A stretch of 55,707 bases of DNA from Anaerolineae bacterium (GTDB lineage Bacteria; Chloroflexota; Anaerolineae; B4-G1), in NCBI GenBank assembly GCA_016783285.1, contig JADHWW010000105.1:1-55707 (forward strand), read 5' to 3'. The notes under the pieces are model-generated. The model saw only the letters and a program-made list of their open reading frames with translations. It was not told the DNA's origin and made no database searches. The translations under genes were made by a program, and so were the position numbers. Position 1 is the first letter of the stretch. Each line of letters starts with the position of its first letter. Of this stretch, positions 42,453-51,296 are shown piece after piece.

Positions 42453-43601
42453 TTGAAAGATGCAAGCAGGGTTATCGCTTTTTCCGTGGCGTTGATAGCA
42501 ATCATTGGCGCTCTGGGCAGTCTCGTCTGGTTTGTCACTCACCCCACGTCTGGCGGTGGAGGATTCTCCGTCGGTCTGTGTGGTCTATCCTCACCGGATG
42601 ATCTCCTCATTGGCGTCTACCTCGACGCGAAGGCTGCCGAGTTGGATCGGCCTGTTGGGGACGACGGTACTCCGGTCACCTTCGCCGTCGAACAGGGGGA
42701 GACAGCGGCTGAGATTGCTGCCCGGTTGAAGCAGGAAGGACTGATCTCCGATGCCGAATTGTTCCGTCGTTACGTGCAATACCACGGTCTGGATGCTGGC
42801 ATCGAGGCCGGGGAGTTCGCCCTGCGCCAGACAATGACCATACCCGAAATTGCGCAGGCGTTGCAGCGGGGACAGCGCCCGGAGCAGGTCATCACTATCC
42901 AGGAGGGGTTGCGGCTGGAGCAAGTCGCTACTGTGGTAGCAACGCAGACGGACATATCGGAGGACGAGTTTCTGGCGCTGGTGACGACCGGGTGGCGCGA
43001 CTCGGGCTTCGCCTTCGACTTTCTGGCTGACCTGCCCTCTACCGCGACGATTGAGGGGTTTCTCTTCCCCGAGACATACCGTCTGCCCGAAGAAGGTACC
43101 GCCGTTGACCTTCTGGGCCGCATGCTGGAGACCTTTGACGAGCGCGTGCCCCCTGAAATGCGGGCTGCGGCGTCCAGCCGTGGGTTGAGCGCCTACGAAC
43201 TGGTCACGTTGGCCTCTATCGTCGAGCGGGAGGCAGTGCTGGCTCACGAGCGCCCGCTCATCGCCGGGGTCTATATCAATCGGCTGGAGGCGGGCTGGTT
43301 CCTTGGCGCTTGCCCCACCGTGCAGTATACGCTGGGCACCCCGGACCGCTGGTGGCCCCAGTTCACGCTGGAGGCTACAGAGGTAGACTCGCCCTATAAC
43401 ACCTACCGTAACCTGGGCTTGCCCCCTGGCCCCATTTGTAGCCCTGGTCTGGCCTCGATCCAGGCGACATCGTATCCGGCCGACACGGACTATTATTTCT
43501 TCCTCGCCGACTGCGTGAAAGATGACGGCAGCCACCTTTTTGCCGTGACGGAGGAGGAGCACCTCAGTAATTACGAGATGTGTGGCGGTGGAGTACCGTG
43601 A
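42453..43601 (+). CDS. mltG: Endolytic murein transglycosylase
   Basis: A 382-residue YceG-family membrane enzyme that cuts nascent peptidoglycan and terminates glycan chains. It begins at TTG 42453, with one N-terminal transmembrane helix (VIAFSVALIAIIGALGSLVWFV). A LysM-like segment follows (FAVEQGETAAEIAARLKQEGLI), then the YceG catalytic domain with ASIVEREAV (catalytic Glu) and a later LGTPDRWWP...SPYNTYRNLGLPPGPICSPG. It is 13 bases after ruvX, so co-transcription is likely. Confidence 0.94.
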   Translation: MKDASRVIAFSVALIAIIGALGSLVWFVTHPTSGGGGFSVGLCGLSSPDDLLIGVYLDAKAAELDRPVGDDGTPVTFAVEQGETAAEIAARLKQEGLISDAELFRRYVQYHGLDAGIEAGEFALRQTMTIPEIAQALQRGQRPEQVITIQEGLRLEQVATVVATQTDISEDEFLALVTTGWRDSGFAFDFLADLPSTATIEGFLFPETYRLPEEGTAVDLLGRMLETFDERVPPEMRAAASSRGLSAYELVTLASIVEREAVLAHERPLIAGVYINRLEAGWFLGACPTVQYTLGTPDRWWPQFTLEATEVDSPYNTYRNLGLPPGPICSPGLASIQATSYPADTDYYFFLADCVKDDGSHLFAVTEEEHLSNYEMCGGGVP

Positions 43602-43666
43602 GCATTGGGTGCTGTATACTGGGTGCGAGACTGGTGGGTGCTCGAAGATTGAAGGGTGAGGCGGCG

Positions 43667-44773
43667 ATGCGCTGCCTCTCTTTTTTGCTGCTGATCGTCC
43701 TGCTTGTGCCGCTTGCCGCTTGTCGCTTCCCGGGGGCAGTGCGGCCGACCGTGAAGATAGGATTGGTCGCTCCGTTCGAGGGGCGTTATCGCTGCATCGG
43801 CTACGATGTCATCTACGCGGTCAGGCTGGCATTGCGCGAGGCCAACGCGACCGGTGGGGTGAGGGGCTACAGCGTCGAATTGGTCGCCTACGACGATGGG
43901 GGCGACCCGGTGATGGCGGCCGAGCAGGCCCGCAAACTGGCTGCCGACTCCACCGTCGTTGCCTCCATCGGCCACTTCCGCGAGGAGACGACCGCCGCCG
44001 CCCTGAGTTCATACGCCGAGGCAGGCATCTCCCTCGTTGCCCCGGCGGTGCTCGACCCGGTGCTCAACTGGGGGGAGGCGGAGGTCTATCGCCTGGCCCC
44101 TCCCGCTGGACCGGTGGCGAGTGCACTGCTCCATCACCTCGGGGGGTTGGGGCTGTGCGACGTAGCGCTCGTGACCGAGGGTGGTCCGCTAGGGGCGGCG
44201 CTGCGGCGCGATGCGCAGCAATATCGGCTGCGGATCTGGCCAATCGTGTCGCCGGCGAGCGCAGATTGGTTGACAGAAGTGAGTACGTCTGGCGCGGAGG
44301 TGGTCGTCTGTGATGCTGGCCCGGTGGTGGCGGGCGTGGTCGTCTCAGCGCTGCGGGCGGACGGCTGGGAGGGGGTCTTCCTGGGTGGGCCGGAGTTGGC
44401 CATGACCGATTTCGTTGCCGTGGCGGGCCATGCTGCGGAGGGGGCTATATACTTCACGCCATGGCCCTTCCCGGCGGATGTCCCAGGCGGCGCGGATTTT
44501 GTAGCCGCCTACCGGGCTGTTTCCAATGGCGTGCCGCCCGGACCGCTGGCTCTCCTGGCCTACGAGGCCACATGGATGCTGCTGGAGGCACTGGAACAGA
44601 CCATCGCCGCGCACGGGGAACCGGCGCGGGAGGGGGTAGCGGCAACGCTGGCGACAGTGAAACGAAACGGGCTGTTGGGCTGGATTGAGTTCAATGGTAG
44701 GCGGAACTGGGATGGTGCGTCGCTTTACTGTTATCGCATTGACGCTGGTGGCGTGTTGCAGTGTGTGCCGTAA
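43667..44773 (+). CDS. LivK-like periplasmic-binding lipoprotein
   Basis: A 368-residue type I periplasmic-binding protein (Peripla_BP_6). The signal sequence RCLSFLLLIVLLVPLAAC ends in an LAAC lipobox. The mature part begins VKIGLVAPFEGRYRCIGYDVIYAVRLALREAN, followed by the usual two-lobe pattern (SIGHFREETTAAALSSYAEAGI, FLGGPELAMTDFVAVAG). Such proteins bind amino acids, amides or urea for ABC import. No permease genes are adjacent, so it may be a sensor or an orphan; the ligand is unknown. Starts at 43667 with GGTGAGG before it. Confidence 0.85.
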   Translation: MRCLSFLLLIVLLVPLAACRFPGAVRPTVKIGLVAPFEGRYRCIGYDVIYAVRLALREANATGGVRGYSVELVAYDDGGDPVMAAEQARKLAADSTVVASIGHFREETTAAALSSYAEAGISLVAPAVLDPVLNWGEAEVYRLAPPAGPVASALLHHLGGLGLCDVALVTEGGPLGAALRRDAQQYRLRIWPIVSPASADWLTEVSTSGAEVVVCDAGPVVAGVVVSALRADGWEGVFLGGPELAMTDFVAVAGHAAEGAIYFTPWPFPADVPGGADFVAAYRAVSNGVPPGPLALLAYEATWMLLEALEQTIAAHGEPAREGVAATLATVKRNGLLGWIEFNGRRNWDGASLYCYRIDAGGVLQCVP

Positions 44774-44779
44774 CCCTGG

Positions 44780-46087
44780 CTACTCTGCGATTCGGCGATA
44801 GAACAACGGCAGGCGGTTGGTGTGCGTGTCGCTAAAGGTGTGTGCGGCCAGCACTCGCTCGCGGGCGGCCGCCAGTTTCGCCTCGTCGTTGGCGTGGATC
44901 GTGAACAGCGGTGTGTTTTTCTGTACCAGATCACCCACCTTGTAGTGCACGATCACGCCGACGCTGTGGTCAATCGGGTCGCTGATTTTCTCCCGTCCTC
45001 CGCCCAATTCCATCGCGGCCCTCCCGATCTCAGCGGCGTTCACAGCGGCCAGGTAGCCACTGCGCGGCGCAGGCACAGGCTCGACCAACCTGGCCTTGGG
45101 TAACCGTTCCGGCTCGTCGATGTAGCGCACGTCGCCGCCCTGGGCCTCTACCATCTCCCTGAACTTGTGCCAGGCTGCCCCGGAGGCCAGTGTCTCCAAA
45201 GCCAGTGTGAGCGCGGCGTTGGTGTCGGTGGCCTTTCTGCCCGGCATCAACATCTCCGTTGCCACGACCAGGCAGTGCTCGCGGAAGTCCCTGGGGCCGC
45301 CCTCGTGCAACGTGTTGATCGCCTCCCGTAGCTCCAGCGTGTTCCCCACTGCCCAGCCCAGCGGCTGGTTCATGTCGGAGATGAGTGCGATCACGCTCCG
45401 TCCGACCTGGTTTCCCAGTCGCACCATAGCCTCAGCCAGTGCCTCTGCATCCTCCAGTGTCTTCATGAACGCGCCGTTGCCTACCTTGACATCCAATACG
45501 ATGGCGTCGGCGCCAGCGGCGAGTTTCTTGCTCATAATCGAACTGACGATGAGCGGGATAGACTCGACAGTGGCCGTCGTGTCGCGTAGGGCGTACAATT
45601 TGCGGTCGGCCGGAGCCAGTTCCGCGCTCTGTCCGATGAGCACGATGCCAATCTCACTGAGCTGGGCCTTGAACTCAGCCTCGCTCAAGTCGGTCCGGTA
45701 GCCGGGAATCGACTCCAATTTGTCCACCGTCCCCCCGGTGAAGCCCAACCCAGGCCCGGTCATCTTGGCGATTGGCAGTCCGCAGGCCGCGACCAGCGGT
45801 ACCACGACCAGGCTGACTTTGTCGCCTACGCCCCCCGTAGAGTGCTTGTCCACCACGAAGGGGGCAATGTCCTTCAGGTCGAGCACGTCACCTGAGTGGG
45901 CCATTGCCAACGTCAGGTCCTGAGTTTCGCGGTCGGTCATACCGCGCAGATACACGGCCATCAGCCAGGCAGCAGCCTGGTAGTCAGGGATCTCTCCCCG
46001 AACGTATCCCTGGATGAAGAACTCAATCTCCTCCCGGGAGAGTTCGGCGCCGTCGCGCTTTCTGGCAATCACATCTATTGCATGCAC
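44780..46087 (-). CDS. pdp: Pyrimidine-nucleoside (thymidine) phosphorylase
   Basis: A 435-residue enzyme that splits uridine/thymidine with phosphate. Conserved: FVVDKHSTGGVGDKVSLVVVPL (the family signature), KMTGPGLGFTGGTVDKLESIPG, and the C-terminal PYNP domain. Length 435 fits the Pdp/DeoA family; by residues alone I cannot decide between broad (Pdp) and thymidine-specific (DeoA) activity. It converges with the LivK-like lipoprotein gene with only six bases between stops. A leftward TATAAT (46128-46123) is the likely -10. Confidence 0.9.
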   Translation of the reverse strand: MHAIDVIARKRDGAELSREEIEFFIQGYVRGEIPDYQAAAWLMAVYLRGMTDRETQDLTLAMAHSGDVLDLKDIAPFVVDKHSTGGVGDKVSLVVVPLVAACGLPIAKMTGPGLGFTGGTVDKLESIPGYRTDLSEAEFKAQLSEIGIVLIGQSAELAPADRKLYALRDTTATVESIPLIVSSIMSKKLAAGADAIVLDVKVGNGAFMKTLEDAEALAEAMVRLGNQVGRSVIALISDMNQPLGWAVGNTLELREAINTLHEGGPRDFREHCLVVATEMLMPGRKATDTNAALTLALETLASGAAWHKFREMVEAQGGDVRYIDEPERLPKARLVEPVPAPRSGYLAAVNAAEIGRAAMELGGGREKISDPIDHSVGVIVHYKVGDLVQKNTPLFTIHANDEAKLAAARERVLAAHTFSDTHTNRLPLFYRRIAE

Positions 46088-46164
46088 GGGTCACCTCGAT
46101 TTCTGGTGTTGTTGGATGCCTCATTATATCACAAATCTGAATAAGGAAAAACATGTGTCTGGTG

Positions 46165-46254
46165 GTATCTTCTCAATAAACTGGGGTTTGACAGATGAGA
46201 AACCGGGTTTTTTCTGAAAAACCCGGTTTCTTTCCCCGATTTTTGAGAAGATAC
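46165..46254. mobile_element. 90-bp MITE-like element with 12-bp inverted ends and 8-bp target duplication
   Basis: GTATCTTCTCAA (46165-46176) and TTGAGAAGATAC (46243-46254) are perfect inverted ends. GTCTGGTG flanks both sides directly (46157-46164 and 46255-46262). The inside is a 14-base hairpin, GAAACCGGGTTTTT (46199-46212) with AAAAACCCGGTTTC (46217-46230). It lies between pdp and the amidohydrolase and may also act as a bidirectional terminator. Confidence 0.85.
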
Positions 46255-46284
46255 GTCTGGTGTGTCTGGCATCGCTGGCAGAAA

Positions 46285-46313
46285 TTGCACTTAGGTACGA
46301 CTGGGGCTATAAT
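46285..46313 (+). promoter_or_regulatory. Promoter of the amidohydrolase-CYTH gene
   Basis: TTGCAC (46285-46290), 17 bases, TATAAT (46308-46313); the ATG is at 46343. Confidence 0.75.
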
Positions 46314-46342
46314 GGGTCGATTAATACGGAGGAGTGCAGGCT

Positions 46343-48349
46343 ATGATTGAGGTTGATGTGATCTTGACCGGTGGCAGCGTCGCTACGATGAATGGTGATT
46401 TTGACCTCTTCATCCCTGGCGCGGTCGTTGTTCACGATGGCGTCGTGGAGGCTATAGGGCCAGCCGACCAGATTGCGGCTGCGTATATCGCAGATGAGGT
46501 CGTGGATTGCAGTGGGTGCGCCGTTATTCCGGGTTTGATCAACGCTCACACTCACGCCCCGATGACTTTGTTCAGGGGGCTGGCTGACGACTTGCGGTTG
46601 GATGTCTGGCTGATGGGCTACGTTATGCCTGTGGAGCGGGAGTTCGTGCGGCCTGATTTTTGCTGGCTGGGCACACAACTGGCCTGCGCTGAGATGATCC
46701 GTTCCGGCACGACCTGTTTTGCCGATATGTACTACTACGAGGAGGCTGTGGCCGACGCCACGGCTCAGGCCGGGCTGCGGGCTATCTGTGCCGAGACAGT
46801 ACTCAAGTTTCCCACGCCCGACGCGCTGAGTTATGACGAGGGGCTGGAGCACGCCCGCGACTTCATCCTGCGTTGGAGGGGTCACCCGCTGATTACCCCG
46901 GCGGTCGGGCCCCACACCCCTTACACGACGACCGCTGAACTGCTGCAGGCCTGTGCTCAACTCGCGCTGGATTTCGACGTACCGCTCCACATCCACATCG
47001 CTGAGACTGCGCAGGAGGTGGAGGAACACCGGGCTGAGTATGGAATGCCGATGGTGCCCTGGGTGAAGAAACAGGGCGTTTTCGAAGCCAAGGTCACCGC
47101 CGCCCACTGTGTCCACCTGGATGAGGGGGAGATGCATACACTGTTGCACCACAGGGTCGGTGTGGCGCACAACCCTACCAGCAACCTCAAACTGGCCAGC
47201 GGCATCGCGCCGGTGGTGCGCATGCTAGAACTGGGGCTCAACGTGGGCATTGGCACCGATGGCCCGGCCAGCAACAACGACCTGGACATGTGGGAGGAGA
47301 TGCGGCTGGCGGCGCTGCTCGCCAAGGGCGCGACCTCGGACCCCACGGCCCTACCGGCGCGGCAGGCGCTGGCCATGGCGACCATCGGCGGGGCACGGGC
47401 ATTGCATATGGATGAGTTCATTGGCTCGCTGGAACCGGGCAAACGGGCCGACGTCTCCGTGGTTGACTTGCGCAAGGTTCACAACACACCCAGGTTCGCA
47501 CGCGATTCTGAGGCGCTGTACGCCCAGTTGGTATACGTCGCCAAGAGCAGTGACGTGAGAGACGTGATGTGCCAGGGACAGTGGTTGATGCGCGAGCGGA
47601 GATTGCTCACGCTGGATGAGCAGGTGTTGGAGGCCGAGGCGGCCGGCATAGCGCGCAAGATTGACATATTCCTCATCCAGCGCGAAGAGAGCGTGCTCAG
47701 CAAACTGCTGGTCATCGGCCAGGTGGCTCAGGCGAAGACATTTGAAGTGCAGGTAAAGGTGCTCCTGCCTGACTGTGCACTGGTTGAGAACCTGCTGGAC
47801 AAGACGGAGGTTCTGATCCTCAAGCCATCGTTGCGTCGCCAGTACGACACCTATTTTCTGTTCGATGACCTCTACCACAGCCGCCTCCGCTACCGGGAGG
47901 ATGAGTTGTTGGGTGAAGAGGACCAGGTGCAGGACGTGGTGTACCGGCTGACGCTGACCGGTGAGAAGAAAGAGCGAGAATACATCAGGTCGGTGTTGCT
48001 CTCACACTCCCGCTTCGATGCACCGGCGACGCGCAGCCTGCGCTTTTATCGGGAGTATTTCAAGCCGGTGACCGAGGTCGAGGTACGCAAGGAGCGACAG
48101 CGGTATCGTATTCGCTACGGCGGGACGGACTTTGCGATCAATCTGGACCGGCTGATGAAGCCGGAGTTGCCAGTGGTGTTTCTGGAGATCAAGAGCCGGA
48201 CGTGGTCAAGGCAGGATGCAGAGCGGAAGGTGGAACTGATCACTGAACTGCTGGAATTGCTTGAGGTGCAGGAGCGGGAATTGGTCAGGCAGGAGTACGT
48301 GGAACTGGCGATTGAAGCGAGACGGCTGGGGAGAGGAGGCGTCGAGTAG
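46343..48349 (+). CDS. MtaD-like amidohydrolase fused to a CYTH-like domain
   Basis: A 668-residue fusion. Residues 1 to about 430 are an amidohydrolase of the 5-methylthioadenosine/S-adenosylhomocysteine deaminase type: NAHTHAPMTLFRGLADDL gives the metal HxH, HIHIAET and HCVHLDEGE the further His, and GIGTDGPASNNDLDMWEEM the metal Asp and the MtaD hallmark. From about 450 the C-terminal domain resembles the CYTH/adenylate-cyclase-IV/ThTPase fold: FEVQVKV (EXQXK in place of EXEXK), YRLTLTGEKK, EVRKERQRYRI, INLDRL and FLEIKSRTW. CYTH enzymes act on triphosphates, so the fusion may pair nucleoside deamination with triphosphate or polyphosphate chemistry. Start chosen from GGAGGAG spacing. Confidence 0.82.
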   Translation: MIEVDVILTGGSVATMNGDFDLFIPGAVVVHDGVVEAIGPADQIAAAYIADEVVDCSGCAVIPGLINAHTHAPMTLFRGLADDLRLDVWLMGYVMPVEREFVRPDFCWLGTQLACAEMIRSGTTCFADMYYYEEAVADATAQAGLRAICAETVLKFPTPDALSYDEGLEHARDFILRWRGHPLITPAVGPHTPYTTTAELLQACAQLALDFDVPLHIHIAETAQEVEEHRAEYGMPMVPWVKKQGVFEAKVTAAHCVHLDEGEMHTLLHHRVGVAHNPTSNLKLASGIAPVVRMLELGLNVGIGTDGPASNNDLDMWEEMRLAALLAKGATSDPTALPARQALAMATIGGARALHMDEFIGSLEPGKRADVSVVDLRKVHNTPRFARDSEALYAQLVYVAKSSDVRDVMCQGQWLMRERRLLTLDEQVLEAEAAGIARKIDIFLIQREESVLSKLLVIGQVAQAKTFEVQVKVLLPDCALVENLLDKTEVLILKPSLRRQYDTYFLFDDLYHSRLRYREDELLGEEDQVQDVVYRLTLTGEKKEREYIRSVLLSHSRFDAPATRSLRFYREYFKPVTEVEVRKERQRYRIRYGGTDFAINLDRLMKPELPVVFLEIKSRTWSRQDAERKVELITELLELLEVQERELVRQEYVELAIEARRLGRGGVE

Positions 48350-48359
48350 TGAGGGTGGT

Positions 48360-51098
48360 TTATGGGGTTGCAATGATCTGCAACAATGCAGTACCGATGT
48401 TGACGGCTGACTCGGGATCGGCAGGATGTTCAAGGAGAACTGCCACAGCGTAGCGGGGCGCGTCCGCCAGGGCCACTCCCAGGAACCAGGCGTGGGGCGG
48501 CTGTCCCTCACCAGTGACGGCAACTCCCCAGTGCCCGGCGACACTTGCCCTGAGCGTGGACGGAACTCGCATAGTCGAAGGGCCATTCCCGTAGCGCTGC
48601 CAGGCCGCGAGCAGTTGCTGGGCGTGATCTGCCGGGAGGACGGCGCGGGGCTGCCCGGCGCTGGGGCATTCCTGCCAGTCTCCCTCCGCATCCTGCACGC
48701 GAAGCACCAGCCGGGGGACAGGCATTGTCCCCTCGTTGGCCAGCGTCCCTGCTACCAGCGCCATCTGCAGCGGCGATACGATCAGTCTTCCCTGGCCGAT
48801 GGCCTCGGCCCGCAAGGCTGCCGTAGTCAAGGTCATCTCGGCGTTCCAGTCGGCCGCCTCGGTCGGGATCTCCAGCGAGGGCGGGGTGGTGAGCGCCCAG
48901 CGCTCTACCGCTTCTGCCAGGCCGGCACCCCCTAACCGTTCGCCCAACTCCGCGAAGGGGACTGGGCAGGCGGCGGCGTAGACCTCGGCCAGTGTGAGTG
49001 GCTCAAACATGGCCGTGCTGCAGCCCAGACGTGCGCCATTTATCGTGATGGTTGCCGTTGGGTTGGGAGTGGGGGCGGTGAGATCGGCCAGGCCCTCTCT
49101 CAGCGCCTCGGCTATGACGATGGTCTGGAGGACGGCCCCCGGCTGGTAGAACCCCTGCGTGGCGCGGTTGACCAGCGGCGCGGCGGGGTCTTCGCTCAGG
49201 GCCTCCCACTTCTCGTCCAGGTGCTCCGGGTCGAAGGTGGGGCTGGAGGCCAGGGCCAGGATCTCGCCGGTGGTGGCGTCGAGCAGCACCACCGCTCCAG
49301 CGTGGCCTGCCAGCGCCTGCTGGGCCTGGATTTGCAGCGGCGCGTCGAGCGTCAACTGCACGTCGTGACCGTGGGGTGGGCGGTGGAGCAGTTCCTCCCA
49401 CGTGACCTGCCAACCGCTGCGGCCATCCTCTCCCCGCAGTGCCGCGTCGAAGGCCGCCTCAATCCCCCCGGTACCGTGGCGCAGGCTTGCATAACCGACG
49501 ACAGGCGCGGCCTCCGGGCTCGGGTAGCGGCGCGTGACGGTGCCGTTCTTTTCCACCTCTACAGTGGCCAGCACGACCCCATCCCGGTCCAATATGCGCC
49601 CCCGCACGATGCGTTGTTCGTAAAGCACGCGGCGGGGGTTGTCGTCGCGGGCGCGTAGATGGTCTGCGCGGACGACGGCCCAGTAGCCACACGTCGCGGC
49701 CAGAAGCGCCAGGGCCAGGGAGAGGGCGCAGGCCAGGTAGAGAAGAGATGTGTGGGTGCGTGGGTGTGTGGGCGATGTGATGGCTGTGGACTTCGGACTT
49801 CGGACCTCAGACGCGGAACTGGAGATGCGGAGGAGAAGGGCGAGGGCGATGAAACTGGTCAGGATGGAACTGCCGCCGTAGGAGACGAAGGGGAGGGTGA
49901 CGCCAGCGATAGGGGCCAGCCTGCTGTTTCCGGCCATGATGACCCAGGCCTGGATGATCAGCCCGGCGGTCAGCCCAGCAGCCAGGAGGTGCTCGAAGGG
50001 GCGCGGGGCACGGGCGGCGATGCGGAAGCCGCGCAACATCAACACCCCGTACAACGCGACGGTGACCAGCGTCCCCGCCAGGCCGAATTCCTCCCCGATG
50101 GCGGCGAAGACGAAGTCGGTATGCACGGCGGGGATGTAGGTCGGGCTGCCCAACCCCAGTCCCTGCCCGAAAATCCCCCCGGCCCCAAAGGCCAACAGGC
50201 TCTGCACGATCTGGAAGGCGCGGCCGGCCGCCTCCGGCCAGGGGTCCAGCCAGCCATCCACCCGCAGCGCCACCCGGTCGGAGAAGCGGTAACCGGCCAG
50301 GCCCACCACGAGGAAGAGCGCCAACCCGGTTGCGACGTACTCCCACTGGCCGGTCGCCAGGTAGAGCATGGCCAGAAAGGTGAAGAAAAACAGCATGGCC
50401 GCCCCCAGGTCCTGCTGCCAGGCCAAAAGCACTATCGCCAGCCCGAACATCGCCAAGAGCGGGCCGACGTAGGCCAGCGGGGGGAGGTGCCAGCGCCCGA
50501 TCTTCCGTCCCTCTGAGATGAGCAGTTCCCGCCGCTCGGCCAGGTAAGAGGCCAGGTAGACCACCAGCAGGAGTTTCAGCGGTTCGGACGGTTGGAAGTA
50601 GACCCCCCAGGCTCCCAACCAGAGGCGCTGGCCGTAGCCGGAGGGGTTGACGCCGAAGACGAGCGTGGTCGTCAGCAGCGCCAGACCTCCGAGGAGCCAG
50701 GTGTAGCGGAACCGTCGCAGCCAACGCAGGTCGTGGCCCAGCCGGACGATGACCAGGAGCGCGACTGTGGAGATGAGCAGCCAGACGGCTTGCCGCAGAA
50801 GGAAGTTGATCGCCAGCCGTCCGATGAGCAGGAGTCCCCAGCCGGTCAGCAGTGCCCCCACGGGCAGCAGGAGGGGGTCGCGGTGGGGGAGGTGGCGGGA
50901 GAGGAAGAGGTGGGCGGTGGCGAAAGAGATGATGAATGAGGAAATGACAAATGACCAATAGAGAGTGGAGAATGAAGAGTGGAGAATGAAGAATGAAGAA
51001 TTGCGGATCGCAAGGGTGAGAGTGCCGACGGTGAGGAAGGCGGCGGCGATGAGCAGAAGAGTACGTTCGCGGCGGGTGGTCTGCGTGTCGGTTTGCAT
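48360..51098 (-). CDS. FtsW/RodA peptidoglycan glycosyltransferase fused to a degenerate PBP transpeptidase domain
   Basis: A 912-residue fusion of a SEDS polymerase and a class B PBP-like domain. The SEDS part (about residues 75-450) has ten or so transmembrane helices and the catalytic HTDF at 326-329 (Asp328), then VSYGGSSILTSF, all characteristic of FtsW/RodA. After a linker and one more membrane helix, the PBP part contains RGRILDRDG, but its catalytic motifs are gone. PGSTFK reads PGAVLQ (Ala655, Gln658), SCN reads ACP (710-712), and KTG reads HWG (856-858). It is therefore a pseudo-transpeptidase, perhaps a structural activator of the polymerase. Residues 31-56 and about 435-450 are encoded by short-period repeat DNA. 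Confidence 0.88.
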   Translation of the reverse strand: MQTDTQTTRRERTLLLIAAAFLTVGTLTLAIRNSSFFILHSSFSTLYWSFVISSFIISFATAHLFLSRHLPHRDPLLLPVGALLTGWGLLLIGRLAINFLLRQAVWLLISTVALLVIVRLGHDLRWLRRFRYTWLLGGLALLTTTLVFGVNPSGYGQRLWLGAWGVYFQPSEPLKLLLVVYLASYLAERRELLISEGRKIGRWHLPPLAYVGPLLAMFGLAIVLLAWQQDLGAAMLFFFTFLAMLYLATGQWEYVATGLALFLVVGLAGYRFSDRVALRVDGWLDPWPEAAGRAFQIVQSLLAFGAGGIFGQGLGLGSPTYIPAVHTDFVFAAIGEEFGLAGTLVTVALYGVLMLRGFRIAARAPRPFEHLLAAGLTAGLIIQAWVIMAGNSRLAPIAGVTLPFVSYGGSSILTSFIALALLLRISSSASEVRSPKSTAITSPTHPRTHTSLLYLACALSLALALLAATCGYWAVVRADHLRARDDNPRRVLYEQRIVRGRILDRDGVVLATVEVEKNGTVTRRYPSPEAAPVVGYASLRHGTGGIEAAFDAALRGEDGRSGWQVTWEELLHRPPHGHDVQLTLDAPLQIQAQQALAGHAGAVVLLDATTGEILALASSPTFDPEHLDEKWEALSEDPAAPLVNRATQGFYQPGAVLQTIVIAEALREGLADLTAPTPNPTATITINGARLGCSTAMFEPLTLAEVYAAACPVPFAELGERLGGAGLAEAVERWALTTPPSLEIPTEAADWNAEMTLTTAALRAEAIGQGRLIVSPLQMALVAGTLANEGTMPVPRLVLRVQDAEGDWQECPSAGQPRAVLPADHAQQLLAAWQRYGNGPSTMRVPSTLRASVAGHWGVAVTGEGQPPHAWFLGVALADAPRYAVAVLLEHPADPESAVNIGTALLQIIATP

Positions 51099-51104
51099 AG
51101 GGAA

Positions 51105-51275
51105 TTGTTCTTTTTGCTCGCGCTGGCTGCCAGCGGTCAGGCGGACTGTCTGGTTTCAGCCGACCTGGACCTGACGGATGATTCCTACCTCAGGATGATG
51201 ATGGAGGCACAGTACGGTGTCCGTGTGCTCACGTAGTCCGAGTTTCTGGCAGCGCTGGAGGGGCGGGAGGATTGA
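51105..51275 (+). pseudogene. C-terminal relic of a PIN-domain toxin
   Basis: Plus-strand frame reading LALAASGQADCLVSADLDL, then YGVRVLT, a stop (TAG 51234-51236), and SEFLAALEGRED before TGA. This matches the end of PIN_3-type VapC proteins (LALA..ADYLVSGD.DLL ... GVxIxTPxEFL). The N-terminal half is missing and there is an in-frame stop, so it is a pseudogene. It fills the 198-base gap between the two flanking minus-strand genes. Confidence 0.65.
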
Positions 51276-51296
51276 CTATCAGCGCCCCTCAGTGCG

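Noticed and set aside
49003..51098. Assembly chimera as the cause of the FtsW-PBP fusion
   Set aside because: The linker contains another membrane helix and the RGRILDRDG segment in frame, as expected for a real PBP N-terminus; fusion is the simpler reading, although motif loss still merits a read check.
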